Positions 26,120 to 35,007 of a stretch of DNA of 40,666 nt are shown here, piece by piece. The translations under genes and the position numbers were made by a program. This DNA is from Dehalococcoidia bacterium (GTDB lineage Bacteria; Chloroflexota; Dehalococcoidia; Lucifugimonadales; UBA6952), in NCBI GenBank assembly GCA_022450525.1, contig JAKUQA010000012.1, positions 1 through 40,666 of the forward strand, read 5' to 3'. Numbering within the stretch: position 1 is the stretch's first letter; the number at the start of each line of letters is the position of its first letter. Under the pieces are notes generated by a model, which ran no database searches, was not told the origin of the DNA, and was given only the letters and a program-made list of their open reading frames with translations.

Positions 26120-26478
26120 AGGTCGTATGGGTCAATAGTATTAATTTCTTCTTTCAATCGTTTTTTATCTCTCCTCAAACTTAAGAATGACATGTAACTC
26201 ATTATTGTTAGTATTGCTGCAGCGCTGGCATATATATAAAGATTATCTTCTGCACCTAATTGAACTTGAAGAGCTGAATAACAAGCAACTGTAACAAAAA
26301 CAACCATAGCCACTCTTGGTAAAACAACTACTAATAAAGAACCAATTGCTACACCCAAAGTTATGATTAGTTCGTTTTGAGGAAATTCTATGTCAGTAAT
26401 AAAATAGGGGCCTATTTCTTGAATAGCTATCATTACTGCTAAAAAGGCTCCGATAAATAATGTAATAAAACGAATCAT
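26116..26478 (-). CDS. Small four-helix membrane protein, unknown
   Basis: A 120-residue protein with four hydrophobic segments (roughly 3-20, 38-55, 58-75 and 80-100) and a charged C-terminal tail (RRDKKRLKEEINTIDPYDL) that should lie in the cytosol. I recognise no family motif. The ATG is well supported by AAGGAG seven bases upstream. It is the last gene of the minus-strand run DUF255, DinB-like, M19 dipeptidase, and follows the dipeptidase after 19 bases; its stop overlaps the convergent modB by four bases. Confidence 0.72.
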   Translation of the reverse strand: MIRFITLFIGAFLAVMIAIQEIGPYFITDIEFPQNELIITLGVAIGSLLVVVLPRVAMVVFVTVACYSALQVQLGAEDNLYIYASAAAILTIMSYMSFLSLRRDKKRLKEEINTIDPYDL

Positions 26479-26497
26479 ACTAAACTCCTTAAATAGA

Positions 26498-27604
26498 TTA
26501 GAGTATATCTTTCATAAATGATAATGCATTATTTCCAGCGATTTTATATATTTCTTCATCACTATATCCACGTTTGATTAATCCACGAATAATATTTTTG
26601 CCATCAGCAGGAGATTCTAGTCCATCCATATATGGTGCAACAGGGGTAGCAGGTCCAGTCATATTTAATGAAGCAAAAGCTACATGATCACCTATTAATG
26701 TGTCCGTTCCAATACCAACATGATCGATACCAACTAAATTGACCATATAATCATAGTGGTCTAAAACACATTCTATGGTTTGCTCAGGTCCATCACATAT
26801 TTGATTTGGTACTGCAGTTATGCAAATTAATCCCCCATTATTAGCACATGCTACCAATGCGTCATCTTTTGTACTTCTAGAAACAGGTGTCAATGTGTGT
26901 GCAAAATTATGGCTAAAAATAACTGGTTTATTTGAATATTCGATTGTATCCAATTTAGTTTGGTGACTTGCATGAGCTAGATCTATAATCATACCTAATT
27001 TATTCATTCTTTCTACAACATCTATACCAAACTCGCTTAAACCTGTGTCAGTTCGTTCATAGCATCCATCTCCTATATATGTTCTAAAAGAATATGTTAA
27101 GCCAGCCATTCTTATTCCCATACTATAAAGAACATCAACTAGGTATAACTGATTTCCTATTGCTAAATGTTCAACTGTGGGGAAAAAACCTAGCTTGTTT
27201 AAAGAATTTGCTTCCCTAATTTCATCTGGGTTTTTAACAACAACAACTTCATCATGATTATTGTTTATATCAGTAAACATGATTCCAATTTCCTCTAACA
27301 TTAATTGAAAATCACCAGCAGATGGATGACGTTTTGTAATATTCCCTCTAAATCCATTGGCTGTACATACAGTTGACCAACCACCAGTTTTTGCTGATTC
27401 ATAACCCCAAGTATATTCTCCAACACTAAGATATTCTTGCAATCGAGTCATATCCTCAGTCAAAACCAAAGGATGTTCATGTAGATCGATCATTATAACT
27501 TTATTCATAATTTCAATGTATCGTTCTTCTTCTTGTGGATCCAAACTGATAACTAAGGAATTAATCCTATCTACTTGTTTTGATAATTTTAATCGTTCCT
27601 GCAT
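26498..27604 (-). CDS. Membrane dipeptidase family (peptidase M19) protein
   Basis: A 368-residue metallohydrolase of the renal dipeptidase (amidohydrolase-fold) family, with no signal peptide. The metal site begins MIDLHEHPLVL, where His42 is followed two residues later by His44; most M19 enzymes have HxD here. Further family landmarks are FFPTVEHLAIG with the bridging Glu, IDLAHASHQT, VIFSHNFAHTLTPVSRS and HVGIGTDTLIGDH. The GTG at 27613 lies directly on the purine-rich AGAGGGG, so the ATG at 27604, ten bases behind AGAGG, is the better start. The family hydrolyses dipeptides with D or L C-terminal residues and some beta-lactams; the substrate is unknown here. The DinB-like gene is 20 bases upstream. 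Confidence 0.85.
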   Translation of the reverse strand: MQERLKLSKQVDRINSLVISLDPQEEERYIEIMNKVIMIDLHEHPLVLTEDMTRLQEYLSVGEYTWGYESAKTGGWSTVCTANGFRGNITKRHPSAGDFQLMLEEIGIMFTDINNNHDEVVVVKNPDEIREANSLNKLGFFPTVEHLAIGNQLYLVDVLYSMGIRMAGLTYSFRTYIGDGCYERTDTGLSEFGIDVVERMNKLGMIIDLAHASHQTKLDTIEYSNKPVIFSHNFAHTLTPVSRSTKDDALVACANNGGLICITAVPNQICDGPEQTIECVLDHYDYMVNLVGIDHVGIGTDTLIGDHVAFASLNMTGPATPVAPYMDGLESPADGKNIIRGLIKRGYSDEEIYKIAGNNALSFMKDIL

Positions 27605-27624
27605 ATTACCCACCCCTCTTCTAT

Positions 27625-28152
27625 TTAATGTGTACCTTCTCTTACTAATAAAGGGTCCATTCCTTGCATTCCTCTCAAAAAATTCATTTCACCTCTATGA
27701 CCATTAAAGTGACCTAACATATGTAGTGAAATAGATTCATCAATTTGTTCAGTACCAGTCCTAGCTTTTACTTCTTTAGATAAATCTGCATCAGTAATGC
27801 TTTCTAACAAATCAGCTGTTGACTGCCAAACAAGTTCTTGATATTGGATAAAGTTTTCCATACTAGAAATAGTGACTTTCTGTGCATCATCATCTGATTG
27901 ACCGTTACCATTACCATCAAATGGCAAACCAGTTTTTTTGGCCCATTCTTCACTCCAAATAGGATCGGTTTCTTTAATTCTCACATTAACAATCATGTCT
28001 TCAACTCGTGTTGTATGCCATAAACACCATGCTATCGAATGACTGCCAAAATCAGGCACAAAGTGTATTTGTTCATTTGTACCATTACAGGCATCTCGTA
28101 GTGCTCTATGAACAAACGCAAGACTCCATTTAATATGTTCCACTCTACTCAT
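27625..28152 (-). CDS. DinB-fold (DinB_2/YfiT-like) metal-binding protein
   Basis: A 175-residue four-helix-bundle protein. The metal triad is visible as His46 in [14 protein letters not shown] and His148/His152 in [17 protein letters not shown], the HxxxH arrangement typical of DinB_2 proteins, which include bacillithiol and mycothiol transferases. An insert between helices, [15 protein letters not shown], is Asp-rich and resembles a small calcium-type loop, though it is probably just a flexible turn. The frame extends further upstream, but AAGGAGAG seven bases before the ATG at 28152 fixes the start. That start lies inside the last codons of the DUF255 gene (8-base overlap). Reaction unknown; thiol transfer would fit the redox-type neighbour but is inference. 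Confidence 0.75.
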   Translation of the reverse strand: MSRVEHIKWSLAFVHRALRDACNGTNEQIHFVPDFGSHSIAWCLWHTTRVEDMIVNVRIKETDPIWSEEWAKKTGLPFDGNGNGQSDDDAQKVTISSMENFIQYQELVWQSTADLLESITDADLSKEVKARTGTEQIDESISLHMLGHFNGHRGEMNFLRGMQGMDPLLVREGTH

Positions 28153-30247
28153 TAAAACTCTCCTTAATATAAATCCATTCATTAGAGATTTTATCATATG
28201 GTTTTGATATTTTATCGATAAGCTTTCCTAATTCAGTTAAAGGTTCATCGCAAATAAAATTGTTACAATAATACCCTGTAATGCTATGATCGACTATAGT
28301 TTTCCCTTTATATAAAGGGTTTTCTTGTAAATTAGGTAATTCAAATTGGTTTACACCAGAAATTAAAAGGTAAGGATGAAAAAATTGATTTATATCTGAT
28401 GCCAAACTTAAAATTTGTGTTGAACGCTTTGAAAGTTTTGGATAAGAAATAATTAATTCATTAGGTTTTTGTTGCCTTGCATTAATATAAGAAAGCCAAT
28501 TGGTGAAAGATAATGAAGCCTTATCGATTAAATCAATAACAGATGTAATATTTAATTCTGATATTGTTTTATAAGATCCATTATTTAACAATAAGGACAA
28601 CTTGTTTAATACGACTGAAGACATAGAATGAGCAGATGGAATGACTCCATCATGTGAATCTCTTGGTCTAAAGATTAAATCTTTTTGAATATTTGAAGTA
28701 TCATAAAAGCGACTAGATTCGTTGTCCCAGAATAATTCTATCATCAGTGCTGAAAGATTTTCTGCTTTTTCAATCCATATATATTCAAGAGTTATCGAAT
28801 GTAGTGTGATTAGAGTGTCTAATAAATAGACATAATCTTCTAAATATCCATATGAGTTTGAAAAATTGTCGGTATGAATTAAATGATTATCTTTCATTAG
28901 ATTTTTTAAAATATATTCTGTATTTTTAATAGCAATATCCAGATAACGGGTACCAAGAAAAATTGATGCTTTTGCAAAACTTTTTGCCATCATAGCATTC
29001 CAAGAAGTTATGATTTTAGTATCTGTAGATGGCTTTACTCGATTATTTCTTTCAATGAATAAAAGATGTCTACATTCTTCTATAATTTTTGAAAGGTTTT
29101 CTGGCTGGATGTTAAGTTTGGCTGATAATAATGAATGATCATGTTGTATATGTAAAATATTGGTACCTTCGAAGTTTCCATTTTTTTGCACTCCATAATA
29201 TTCGCAAAATATTTTACTATTGTCTTTCCCTAATATCTTTTCTATTTCATCTAATTCCCAAGTAAAATATTTGCCCTCGATACCTTCAGAATCCGCATCT
29301 TGGCTAGAATAAAATTCACATGAATTACCTGTCATCTCTAATATTATATAATCCAGGGTTTCTTTCACAATTCTTAGATACTGTGTATTCTTTGTGATTT
29401 TATAGGCGTCTATATATACTGAAGATATTAAAGCATTGTCATATAACATTTTTTCAAAATGAGGTACAAGCCAAAATTCGTCAGTGGAGTATCTATGAAA
29501 TCCACCTCCAATTTGATCATAAATTCCACCACAAGCCATACCGTTTAATGTTTGTAAAACCATATCTAGACAATCATGGTTTTTGGTGGAATAAAATATT
29601 TCTAGCAAATAATTCAAAATAGTTGGTTGAGGAAATTTAGGGGCCGATCCAAAACCGCCATAATTTTTGTCATATTGATTGCTGAGTTGAAGCAAAGATG
29701 AATCAACTATATTTTGACTATCTATAGAATTTAATTCCACATTGTCACTTTCAAAACTTATATGGGTGGTTATTTTATCTGCCAAAGGAGCTATTTCATC
29801 ATATTTATTGTAATAGGCATTACTCATAGCTTCTAAGACTTGCTTAAAACTCGGCATCCCATGGCGAGGTTCAGGTGGGAAATACGTACCAGAAAAGAAA
29901 GGTTTTTTTTCTGGTGTCAAAAAAACTGTCATTGGCCATCCGCCATGGCCATTTTGTGCTAAAACAGCTTGCATATATATACTGTCTATATCAGGGCGTT
30001 CTTCACGATCTACCTTAATATTAATAAAATATTTATTCATCAATTCGGCAGTTTCCACATCCTCAAAACTTTCTTTTTCCATTACGTGGCACCAATGACA
30101 TGAAGAATAGCCAATACTTAGTAATATTGGTTTATTCTGGAGTTTTGATGCTTCTAAAGATTCTTCTCCCCATGGATACCAATCAACAGGGTTTTCAGAA
30201 TGTTGTAATAAATAGGGACTTGTTTGATTTGCTAATCTATTTGCCAT
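28145..30247 (-). CDS. Thioredoxin domain-containing protein, DUF255 (YyaL / SSP411 family)
   Basis: A 700-residue protein of the family known in animals as spermatogenesis-associated protein 20. It starts [20 protein letters not shown] and VDWYPWGEE, then has the thioredoxin-like SSCHWCHVM (Cys50, Cys53) and [35 protein letters not shown] follows. The C-terminal two-thirds form an (alpha/alpha)6 barrel of the six-hairpin glycosidase type, with [20 protein letters not shown] in its core. Length is normal for the family. Its biochemical role is unproven; both disulfide exchange and N-acyl-sugar epimerase-like activity have been suggested from its folds. No Shine-Dalgarno site is seen. It is first in the minus-strand run leading to the dipeptidase. 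Confidence 0.9.
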   Translation of the reverse strand: MANRLANQTSPYLLQHSENPVDWYPWGEESLEASKLQNKPILLSIGYSSCHWCHVMEKESFEDVETAELMNKYFINIKVDREERPDIDSIYMQAVLAQNGHGGWPMTVFLTPEKKPFFSGTYFPPEPRHGMPSFKQVLEAMSNAYYNKYDEIAPLADKITTHISFESDNVELNSIDSQNIVDSSLLQLSNQYDKNYGGFGSAPKFPQPTILNYLLEIFYSTKNHDCLDMVLQTLNGMACGGIYDQIGGGFHRYSTDEFWLVPHFEKMLYDNALISSVYIDAYKITKNTQYLRIVKETLDYIILEMTGNSCEFYSSQDADSEGIEGKYFTWELDEIEKILGKDNSKIFCEYYGVQKNGNFEGTNILHIQHDHSLLSAKLNIQPENLSKIIEECRHLLFIERNNRVKPSTDTKIITSWNAMMAKSFAKASIFLGTRYLDIAIKNTEYILKNLMKDNHLIHTDNFSNSYGYLEDYVYLLDTLITLHSITLEYIWIEKAENLSALMIELFWDNESSRFYDTSNIQKDLIFRPRDSHDGVIPSAHSMSSVVLNKLSLLLNNGSYKTISELNITSVIDLIDKASLSFTNWLSYINARQQKPNELIISYPKLSKRSTQILSLASDINQFFHPYLLISGVNQFELPNLQENPLYKGKTIVDHSITGYYCNNFICDEPLTELGKLIDKISKPYDKISNEWIYIKESFNE

Positions 30248-30279
30248 AACAATAAAACACTTTATACAAATATAATTTT

Positions 30280-30302
30280 CTAGTATTCTTAGTATATACT
30301 AG
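30280..30302. promoter_or_regulatory. Inverted repeat in the DUF255-selD divergent promoter region
   Basis: The 96-base divergent gap has CTAGTAT (30280-30286) and its complement ATACTAG (30296-30302) nine bases apart, and within this a perfect 12-base palindrome at 30290-30301. TATACT at 30295-30300 is a possible -10 box for selD, about 44 bases before its start, though no good -35 box precedes it. Placement suits an operator, but AT-rich palindromes are common. Confidence 0.25.
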
Positions 30303-30343
30303 ACTTATTTATGAAACATTCATTTTTATAAGGAATTGAATAT

Positions 30344-31396
30344 ATGAAATATGATGATTCGGCAAAATTGACGCATATGTCTCATTGCGCCGGTTGAGCT
30401 GCAAAATTTAGTCCAAGCGACTTGGAGCAAGTTTTGCTTCATATACCACAACCTAAACATTCATCACTACTAGTGGGAATGGAAAATAACGATGATGCTG
30501 CTGTTTATAAATTAACAGATCAAACAGCTATAGTTAAATCTTTGGATTTTTTCCCTCCAATAGTCGACGACCCATACTATTTTGGTTCAATAGCAGTAAC
30601 AAATGCATTAAGCGATATCTATAGTATGGGTGCCACGCCACTTGTTGGTTTAAATATTGCCTGTTTCCCTAAAACAATGTCTAAAGATATTATTGGCAAA
30701 ATTCTTCTTGGTGGATATGAAAAAGCCAAAGAAGCCGATGTGGTGATTGCAGGAGGTCATACTATAGATGATCCTGAGCCAAAATATGGTTTAGAAGTTA
30801 CTGGTATTATCAAACCTGGTTATGAAATCACAAATAATAATGCTATGTCTGGTGATAAATTAATTCTAACTAAACCCCTTGGCACAGGAATTATTACAAC
30901 TTCAATGAAGAATGGAAAACTAAAAAACGATAGTGCAATTATCCTAAATGCTATTAATGTAATGAATACCCTTAATAGAGATGCTTCCATAGCTATGACA
31001 ACAATAGGAGTCAATAGCGCAACTGACATAACTGGTTTTGGTTTGTTAGGTCATCTATATAATATGCTAAAAGCAAGTAATAAATCTGCTAAGCTTATAT
31101 ATAATTCTATCCCTATAATTAAAGGTACAATTCAGTTAGTTCAAGAAAATACTCCTGGTGGAACATTAAGTAATAAGCAATCACTCGAAGAACATATAAC
31201 CTTTGATGATTCTATATATAATGATGAACAAATTCTATTATATGATGCCCAAACTTCTGGTGGTTTACTTATCAGCGTTTCATCTAATAGAGCAGAACAA
31301 CTAATTTCAGAAATGATAAAAAATAACATAGACGCTAAAATAATTGGTGAAGTAATAGATAACGATAATAAATCTTCAAAGATAATCGTGGGTTAA
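30344..31396 (+). CDS. selD: Selenide, water dikinase, selenocysteine-containing
   Basis: A 350-residue enzyme making selenophosphate from selenide and ATP. The frame from ATG 30344 (AAGGA nine bases upstream) reads MKYDDSAKLTHMSHCAG, then TGA at 30395-30397, then AAKFSPSDLEQVLLHIPQPK. Aligned without gaps to E. coli SelD (HGAGCGCKISP), the TGA is at catalytic Cys17 and Lys21 at Lys20, so the TGA is read as selenocysteine (Sec18); the second E. coli cysteine is Ala20. The rest is intact: NDDAAVY, DDPYYFGSIAVTNALSDIYS, GGHTIDDPEPKYGLEVTG, TKPLGTGI, DITGFGLLGHL and AQTSGGLLI. A conventional gene caller would start at TTG 30422 and lose the active site. Sec-containing SelD is known in other bacteria and archaea. 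The JAMM gene follows after one base. Confidence 0.95.
30395..30440 (+). promoter_or_regulatory. Bacterial SECIS element (predicted) directly after the Sec codon
   Basis: From three bases after the TGA the mRNA can fold into a two-tier hairpin. The lower stem is GCAAAATTT (30401-30409) with AAGTTTTGC (30429-30437), nine pairs including one G-U. After an AG/GC internal loop comes the upper stem TCCAAG with CTTGGA (30412-30417, 30421-30426), six pairs around a CGA loop. The G and A of the TGA can pair with 30440 and 30439 below a two-base bulge. Position and size fit a SelB-binding bacterial SECIS; the loop differs from the E. coli fdhF GGUC. Confidence 0.8.
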
Positions 31397-31397
31397 A

Positions 31398-31823
31398 ATG
31401 AAAAAAATACAAGTTCAAATTGAAATTATAAATGAAATGATCAACCATTCTATAGAGGAAAACCCCAACGAATGCTGTGGATTAATCGGAATCAACTCTA
31501 ATCAAGCGCAAAATGTTTTTAAAATGTCTAATATTGATAAAAGTCCATATCGATACAGAATGGATCCAAAAGAGTTATTAGACACTTTAACCGAAATTGA
31601 GAGTGATGGAGGTAAATTATATGCGATTTACCATTCCCATACCCATTCAGAAGCTTATCCATCTGCCACTGATGTACGAATAGCTACTTGGCCCGACGGC
31701 ACATCCGTATGGCCCAATGTTTATTACTTTCTTGTTACATTACAAGATCTAAACAAACCATATGCTAGAGCATTTGAAATAAATGATGGTGAAATATTAG
31801 AAGTTGAAATAGTTAATAGTTAG
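31398..31823 (+). CDS. JAMM/Mov34-type metallopeptidase (Prok-JAB, M67)
   Basis: A 141-residue zinc isopeptidase-like protein. NPNECCGLIG supplies the catalytic Glu25, and YHSHTHSEAYPSATD gives the JAMM motif HxHx7Sx2D with His79, His81, Ser89 and Asp92 all present. Bacterial relatives (Mec, CysO-cysteine peptidase) free cysteine or process ThiS/MoaD-like ubiquitin-fold sulfur carriers, so a role in sulfur transfer is a fair guess. No ThiS/MoaD-like carrier gene is in the window. It starts one base after selD; a link between sulfur-carrier chemistry and selenium supply is possible but unproven. The stop overlaps the convergent leuB gene by 11 bases. Confidence 0.87.
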   Translation: MKKIQVQIEIINEMINHSIEENPNECCGLIGINSNQAQNVFKMSNIDKSPYRYRMDPKELLDTLTEIESDGGKLYAIYHSHTHSEAYPSATDVRIATWPDGTSVWPNVYYFLVTLQDLNKPYARAFEINDGEILEVEIVNS

Positions 31824-32916
31824 TTGCTAATTCAATTATTTTATTAGCCAATTCTTCAGTGGTAACAATTTGTTCCTCTTCTTTGCCTATATCTGCAGTC
31901 CTATAGCCCTGTGCTAATACGGTATCGACTGCAGCTTCAATTTCCTTAGCCTCTTCTGGAAGACCTAAAGAATATCTTAACAATAAAGCAACACTTAAAA
32001 TTGTCGCAATTGGATTAGCTTTTCCCTGACCGGCAATATCTGGCGCTGTTCCATGTATTGGTTCGTATAGCCCTTTTGCCTTAATAGATCCATCTGCTGA
32101 TGGTATACCTGACAAGCTTGCCGAGGGTAACATACCTAGCGAACCTGCCAAAACAGAACCTTCATCTGATAAAATGTCACCAAATGTATTTTCCATTACC
32201 ATAACATCAAATTGACGTGGGTTTTGAATTAATTGCATAGTACAACTATCAACTAATTGATGCTCTAATTTAACGTCTGGATATTCTGCGCTAAGTTCAA
32301 TGGCTATTTGCCGCCATAGCCTAGAACTTTCTAAAACATTGGCTTTATCTACAGATGTTAATTTTTTATTTCGACCTCTAGCTAATTCAAAACCAACTCG
32401 TAATATACGAGTAATTTCTTTTTCAGTATATTTCAGTGTATCTACTGCAACTCTTCCCCTGGAGTTGGTCCATTGTTTTTTTGGTTTACCAAAATAAAGA
32501 CCACCTGTAAGTTCACGAATCATGATTAAATCTATATCATCGACAAGTTCTGATTTTAAAGGAATGGAATCTTTCAAAAAAGAGTATGATTTAACGGGTC
32601 TTATATTTGCGTAAACCCCAAGGGCCTTTCTAATTGCTAAAAGACCATCTTCTGGTCGTACTTTAGCAGTGGGATCGTCCCATTTGGGTCCACCTACCGC
32701 TCCAAATAAGATAGCGTCAGCTTTGCTACTTTTTTCTGCGGTTTCTGCTTTTAGTGCCACACCATAACTATCGATTGCAGCACCCCCGATTATATCTTGT
32801 TCAAAGTTAAATGTATGACCAGATTTCTTTGATATTGCATTAAGTAATTTGACACCTTGCTCGACGACTTCTGGGCCAATTCCGTCGCCAGGTAATACCA
32901 TAACATCGAATTTCAC
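31813..32916 (-). CDS. leuB: 3-isopropylmalate dehydrogenase
   Basis: A 367-residue NAD-dependent beta-decarboxylating dehydrogenase of leucine synthesis, oxidising 3-isopropylmalate. Signatures are LPGDGIGPEVV at the start, AVGGPKWDDP, RPEDGLLAIRKALGVYANIRP with the substrate arginines, RELTGGLYFG, DKANVLESSRLWR, the metal site NTFGDILSDEGSVLAGSLGM and the NAD loop YEPIHGTAPDIAGQGKANP. The EPIHGTAPDIAG loop and RELTGGLYFG favour LeuB over isocitrate or tartrate dehydrogenase. The start is GTG behind an excellent AAAGGAGA. No other leu genes flank it, so the pathway is dispersed. A gap of 42 bases separates it from the upstream lipoprotein gene. Confidence 0.95.
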   Translation of the reverse strand: MKFDVMVLPGDGIGPEVVEQGVKLLNAISKKSGHTFNFEQDIIGGAAIDSYGVALKAETAEKSSKADAILFGAVGGPKWDDPTAKVRPEDGLLAIRKALGVYANIRPVKSYSFLKDSIPLKSELVDDIDLIMIRELTGGLYFGKPKKQWTNSRGRVAVDTLKYTEKEITRILRVGFELARGRNKKLTSVDKANVLESSRLWRQIAIELSAEYPDVKLEHQLVDSCTMQLIQNPRQFDVMVMENTFGDILSDEGSVLAGSLGMLPSASLSGIPSADGSIKAKGLYEPIHGTAPDIAGQGKANPIATILSVALLLRYSLGLPEEAKEIEAAVDTVLAQGYRTADIGKEEEQIVTTEELANKIIELATNY

Positions 32917-32958
32917 GTAGTTCTCCTTTAAAATAATTATAGAAACTTGTAAGTAAAT

Positions 32959-35007
32959 TTATACCGTATATTCTAGATTAATGCTAGTGGAATATTCCCC
33001 TTCAAAATCATTGCATTGTAGCATTATATATACTTGTTCATCTTTACTAAAATCATAATTTATCATCTCACTGGAATCTATAAATATCTTGTCTTTTACA
33101 ATCATTCCTTTTTCATCAGTATTGTGAATAACATTTAACATACACGACGGGAGAATTATATCGCTATGATTTTTAAAGCCTTCAAGGTATATTTTATTAG
33201 GATTGATAATATTTGATTCTTTACCAATTAATGTAATATTTTTTATATAGAAACCTTTATTATTAACCGAATCATCTGTAATATATTCAAACCTTACAAG
33301 AAGTTTATCGGTAATATTCAAATTACCAATTAATATTTCTTCATTAATCCAATCTTCTATTTTATTTGTATAATGAGGGCCCAAAGCATAAAAACTAGAA
33401 CTTTGAGAATTCATTGCAGACGTAGATAATATTTCCCATGAAGATCCTCCATCTTTAGATATTTCAAGATAAACAAGATCAAATTGACCTTCAATATCAA
33501 AATAGGTATCAAAATACAAAGAATAGTTGTCCAGATCTTTAATTTCGAACTCAAAAGTTATCATATTATCAATAAGATCCCCGTTACCACTCCACCATAT
33601 ATCATTATTTTCATTCAGTATTTCAGTACTTATTTGTATGGAAGTGTTCTGTGAATCTAGGATTTTATAAAATTGTAATGACAAGGGCAACATTTTTATT
33701 GTTTTAGAGTCATTAATTTCAATTACAGGAGTGGTGTTAATAAAATCATCATAAAATGAACAATTTTCTATAATACAATTTAACACTTCTAATCCCCATT
33801 CATTTAATAAATCTTTGCTATGATTCTGATAATTATGATTCGTTTTTAAATAATCAATAATTCCTTCGATAGATTTGTTTTCGTACTGTAATAATTCATA
33901 TAAGTTTAACGGATTAAATCTGTCCTGAAGGTATAAAAAAAAGAAAGTGAAATAACCATATTGTTGCAAATTTGGATTATTAAGATTTGACAATGATATT
34001 GGTTTAGAAAAAATATTCGAATCTAATGGCCTTTGTAAACCTACAGAATTTGTAATTAATTCAGCCGTGCCTTCTTTAATCCATGAATTAGAATAGGAGC
34101 TAATTTGGGATTGGTACAAATGTGTAAGTTCATGAGTAAGCGTAGATAAAAAAGATTGTTCTCCATTTTTGATTTGATCAATGTCAATGAAAATAACATC
34201 GACTTCATTACTTCCGTAATGTACATTAATTGGGTAGTTATTAGAGTCAGAGTAATAACCAGCTATTCCTGGATTTAAATTTGTTATGACTACATAGGTA
34301 TATGGATTGATGTCTGTATTGTAGAAAACATTAGTTATAATTGGATGTATTTCTGTATTAAATTTCTGAATCCATAGTTCTAATAATTCTGTATTTACAT
34401 GTTTAATATATTGATTTTCAATATACCAACAATAACGACTATCTTTCATATCATTAGTGATAACTTGTTTTGCAATTATTGGTCGCACTATATATTCATT
34501 AATATCGATAACTAAAAACTTTTCGTTTTCTTCAATCTCACATTTTTTGTTTGGAATCAAAAATTCCGAACCTGGACGTTGGATTTCAATATTGTTTAAT
34601 CTATTAACTAAATTATATAAATCTAACCTACTCGGTTCGATTTTAGTTATATTATTAATCGATATAGTTTCTTTATTTATAAAATACTCTGGGACACCCC
34701 AGGATTGAACCAGTAAGGGATATTCTTCAACAGGTCTAGTTATATCTACTGATTCAATAGTTGGAATAGAAACAATATTTGATATAGGGGAAGGAGTAGA
34801 AATAATACTAAGTGTAGAGGAGGGAATAGAATTGTCATTTTTTAAAATATTTTCAGTATTCAGGTTTTTTTGAATAGTTTGGGTAGGTATAGGATTAAAG
34901 AGATTATTATCTTCGGAAATGTTTATTTCAGCTGTATTACAAGATATGAGAAATAGTAAAGCTGGTATTATAAAATTATGTTTTAATTGAATATCCATTA
35001 TACTCAT
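32959..35007 (-). CDS. Secreted lipoprotein metalloprotease with immune-inhibitor-A-like C-terminal domain
   Basis: A 682-residue lipoprotein. The signal peptide ends ALLFLISC (Cys23), then comes a long Ser/Thr/Pro/Asn-rich linker to about residue 90. The protease core has STLTHELTHLYQ (His292, Glu293, His296) and SWIKEGTAELI with Glu312 and Glu316, a gluzincin arrangement. Residues about 480-600 form a beta domain: DTYFDIEGQFDLVYLEISKD, GGSSWEIL and later RFEYITDDSVNNKGFYIKNI. It closely resembles the MAM-like module of immune inhibitor A (M6) proteases. A surface protease acting on external protein is likely. Start is uncertain: an ATG at 34998 is equally possible and neither has a clear Shine-Dalgarno site. 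The gene begins inside the 3' end of pth. Confidence 0.75.
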   Translation of the reverse strand: MSIMDIQLKHNFIIPALLFLISCNTAEINISEDNNLFNPIPTQTIQKNLNTENILKNDNSIPSSTLSIISTPSPISNIVSIPTIESVDITRPVEEYPLLVQSWGVPEYFINKETISINNITKIEPSRLDLYNLVNRLNNIEIQRPGSEFLIPNKKCEIEENEKFLVIDINEYIVRPIIAKQVITNDMKDSRYCWYIENQYIKHVNTELLELWIQKFNTEIHPIITNVFYNTDINPYTYVVITNLNPGIAGYYSDSNNYPINVHYGSNEVDVIFIDIDQIKNGEQSFLSTLTHELTHLYQSQISSYSNSWIKEGTAELITNSVGLQRPLDSNIFSKPISLSNLNNPNLQQYGYFTFFFLYLQDRFNPLNLYELLQYENKSIEGIIDYLKTNHNYQNHSKDLLNEWGLEVLNCIIENCSFYDDFINTTPVIEINDSKTIKMLPLSLQFYKILDSQNTSIQISTEILNENNDIWWSGNGDLIDNMITFEFEIKDLDNYSLYFDTYFDIEGQFDLVYLEISKDGGSSWEILSTSAMNSQSSSFYALGPHYTNKIEDWINEEILIGNLNITDKLLVRFEYITDDSVNNKGFYIKNITLIGKESNIINPNKIYLEGFKNHSDIILPSCMLNVIHNTDEKGMIVKDKIFIDSSEMINYDFSKDEQVYIMLQCNDFEGEYSTSINLEYTV

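Noticed and set aside
27605-27613. GTG start of the M19 dipeptidase
   Set aside because: It abuts the purine-rich ribosome binding site; the ATG nine bases later has normal spacing.
26116-30247. A defence or toxin system made of the small membrane protein, dipeptidase, DinB-like and DUF255 genes
   Set aside because: All but the small membrane protein fall in widespread metabolic or redox families, with no nuclease, NTPase switch or toxin motif.
30395-30397. TGA in selD as a nonsense mutation or sequencing error (pseudogene)
   Set aside because: It lies exactly at the known Cys/Sec position, the frame on both sides is conserved, and a hairpin of the right size follows.
30422-30424. TTG at 30422 as the selD start
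   Set aside because: It would remove the conserved active-site segment and has no ribosome binding site; ATG 30344 has both.
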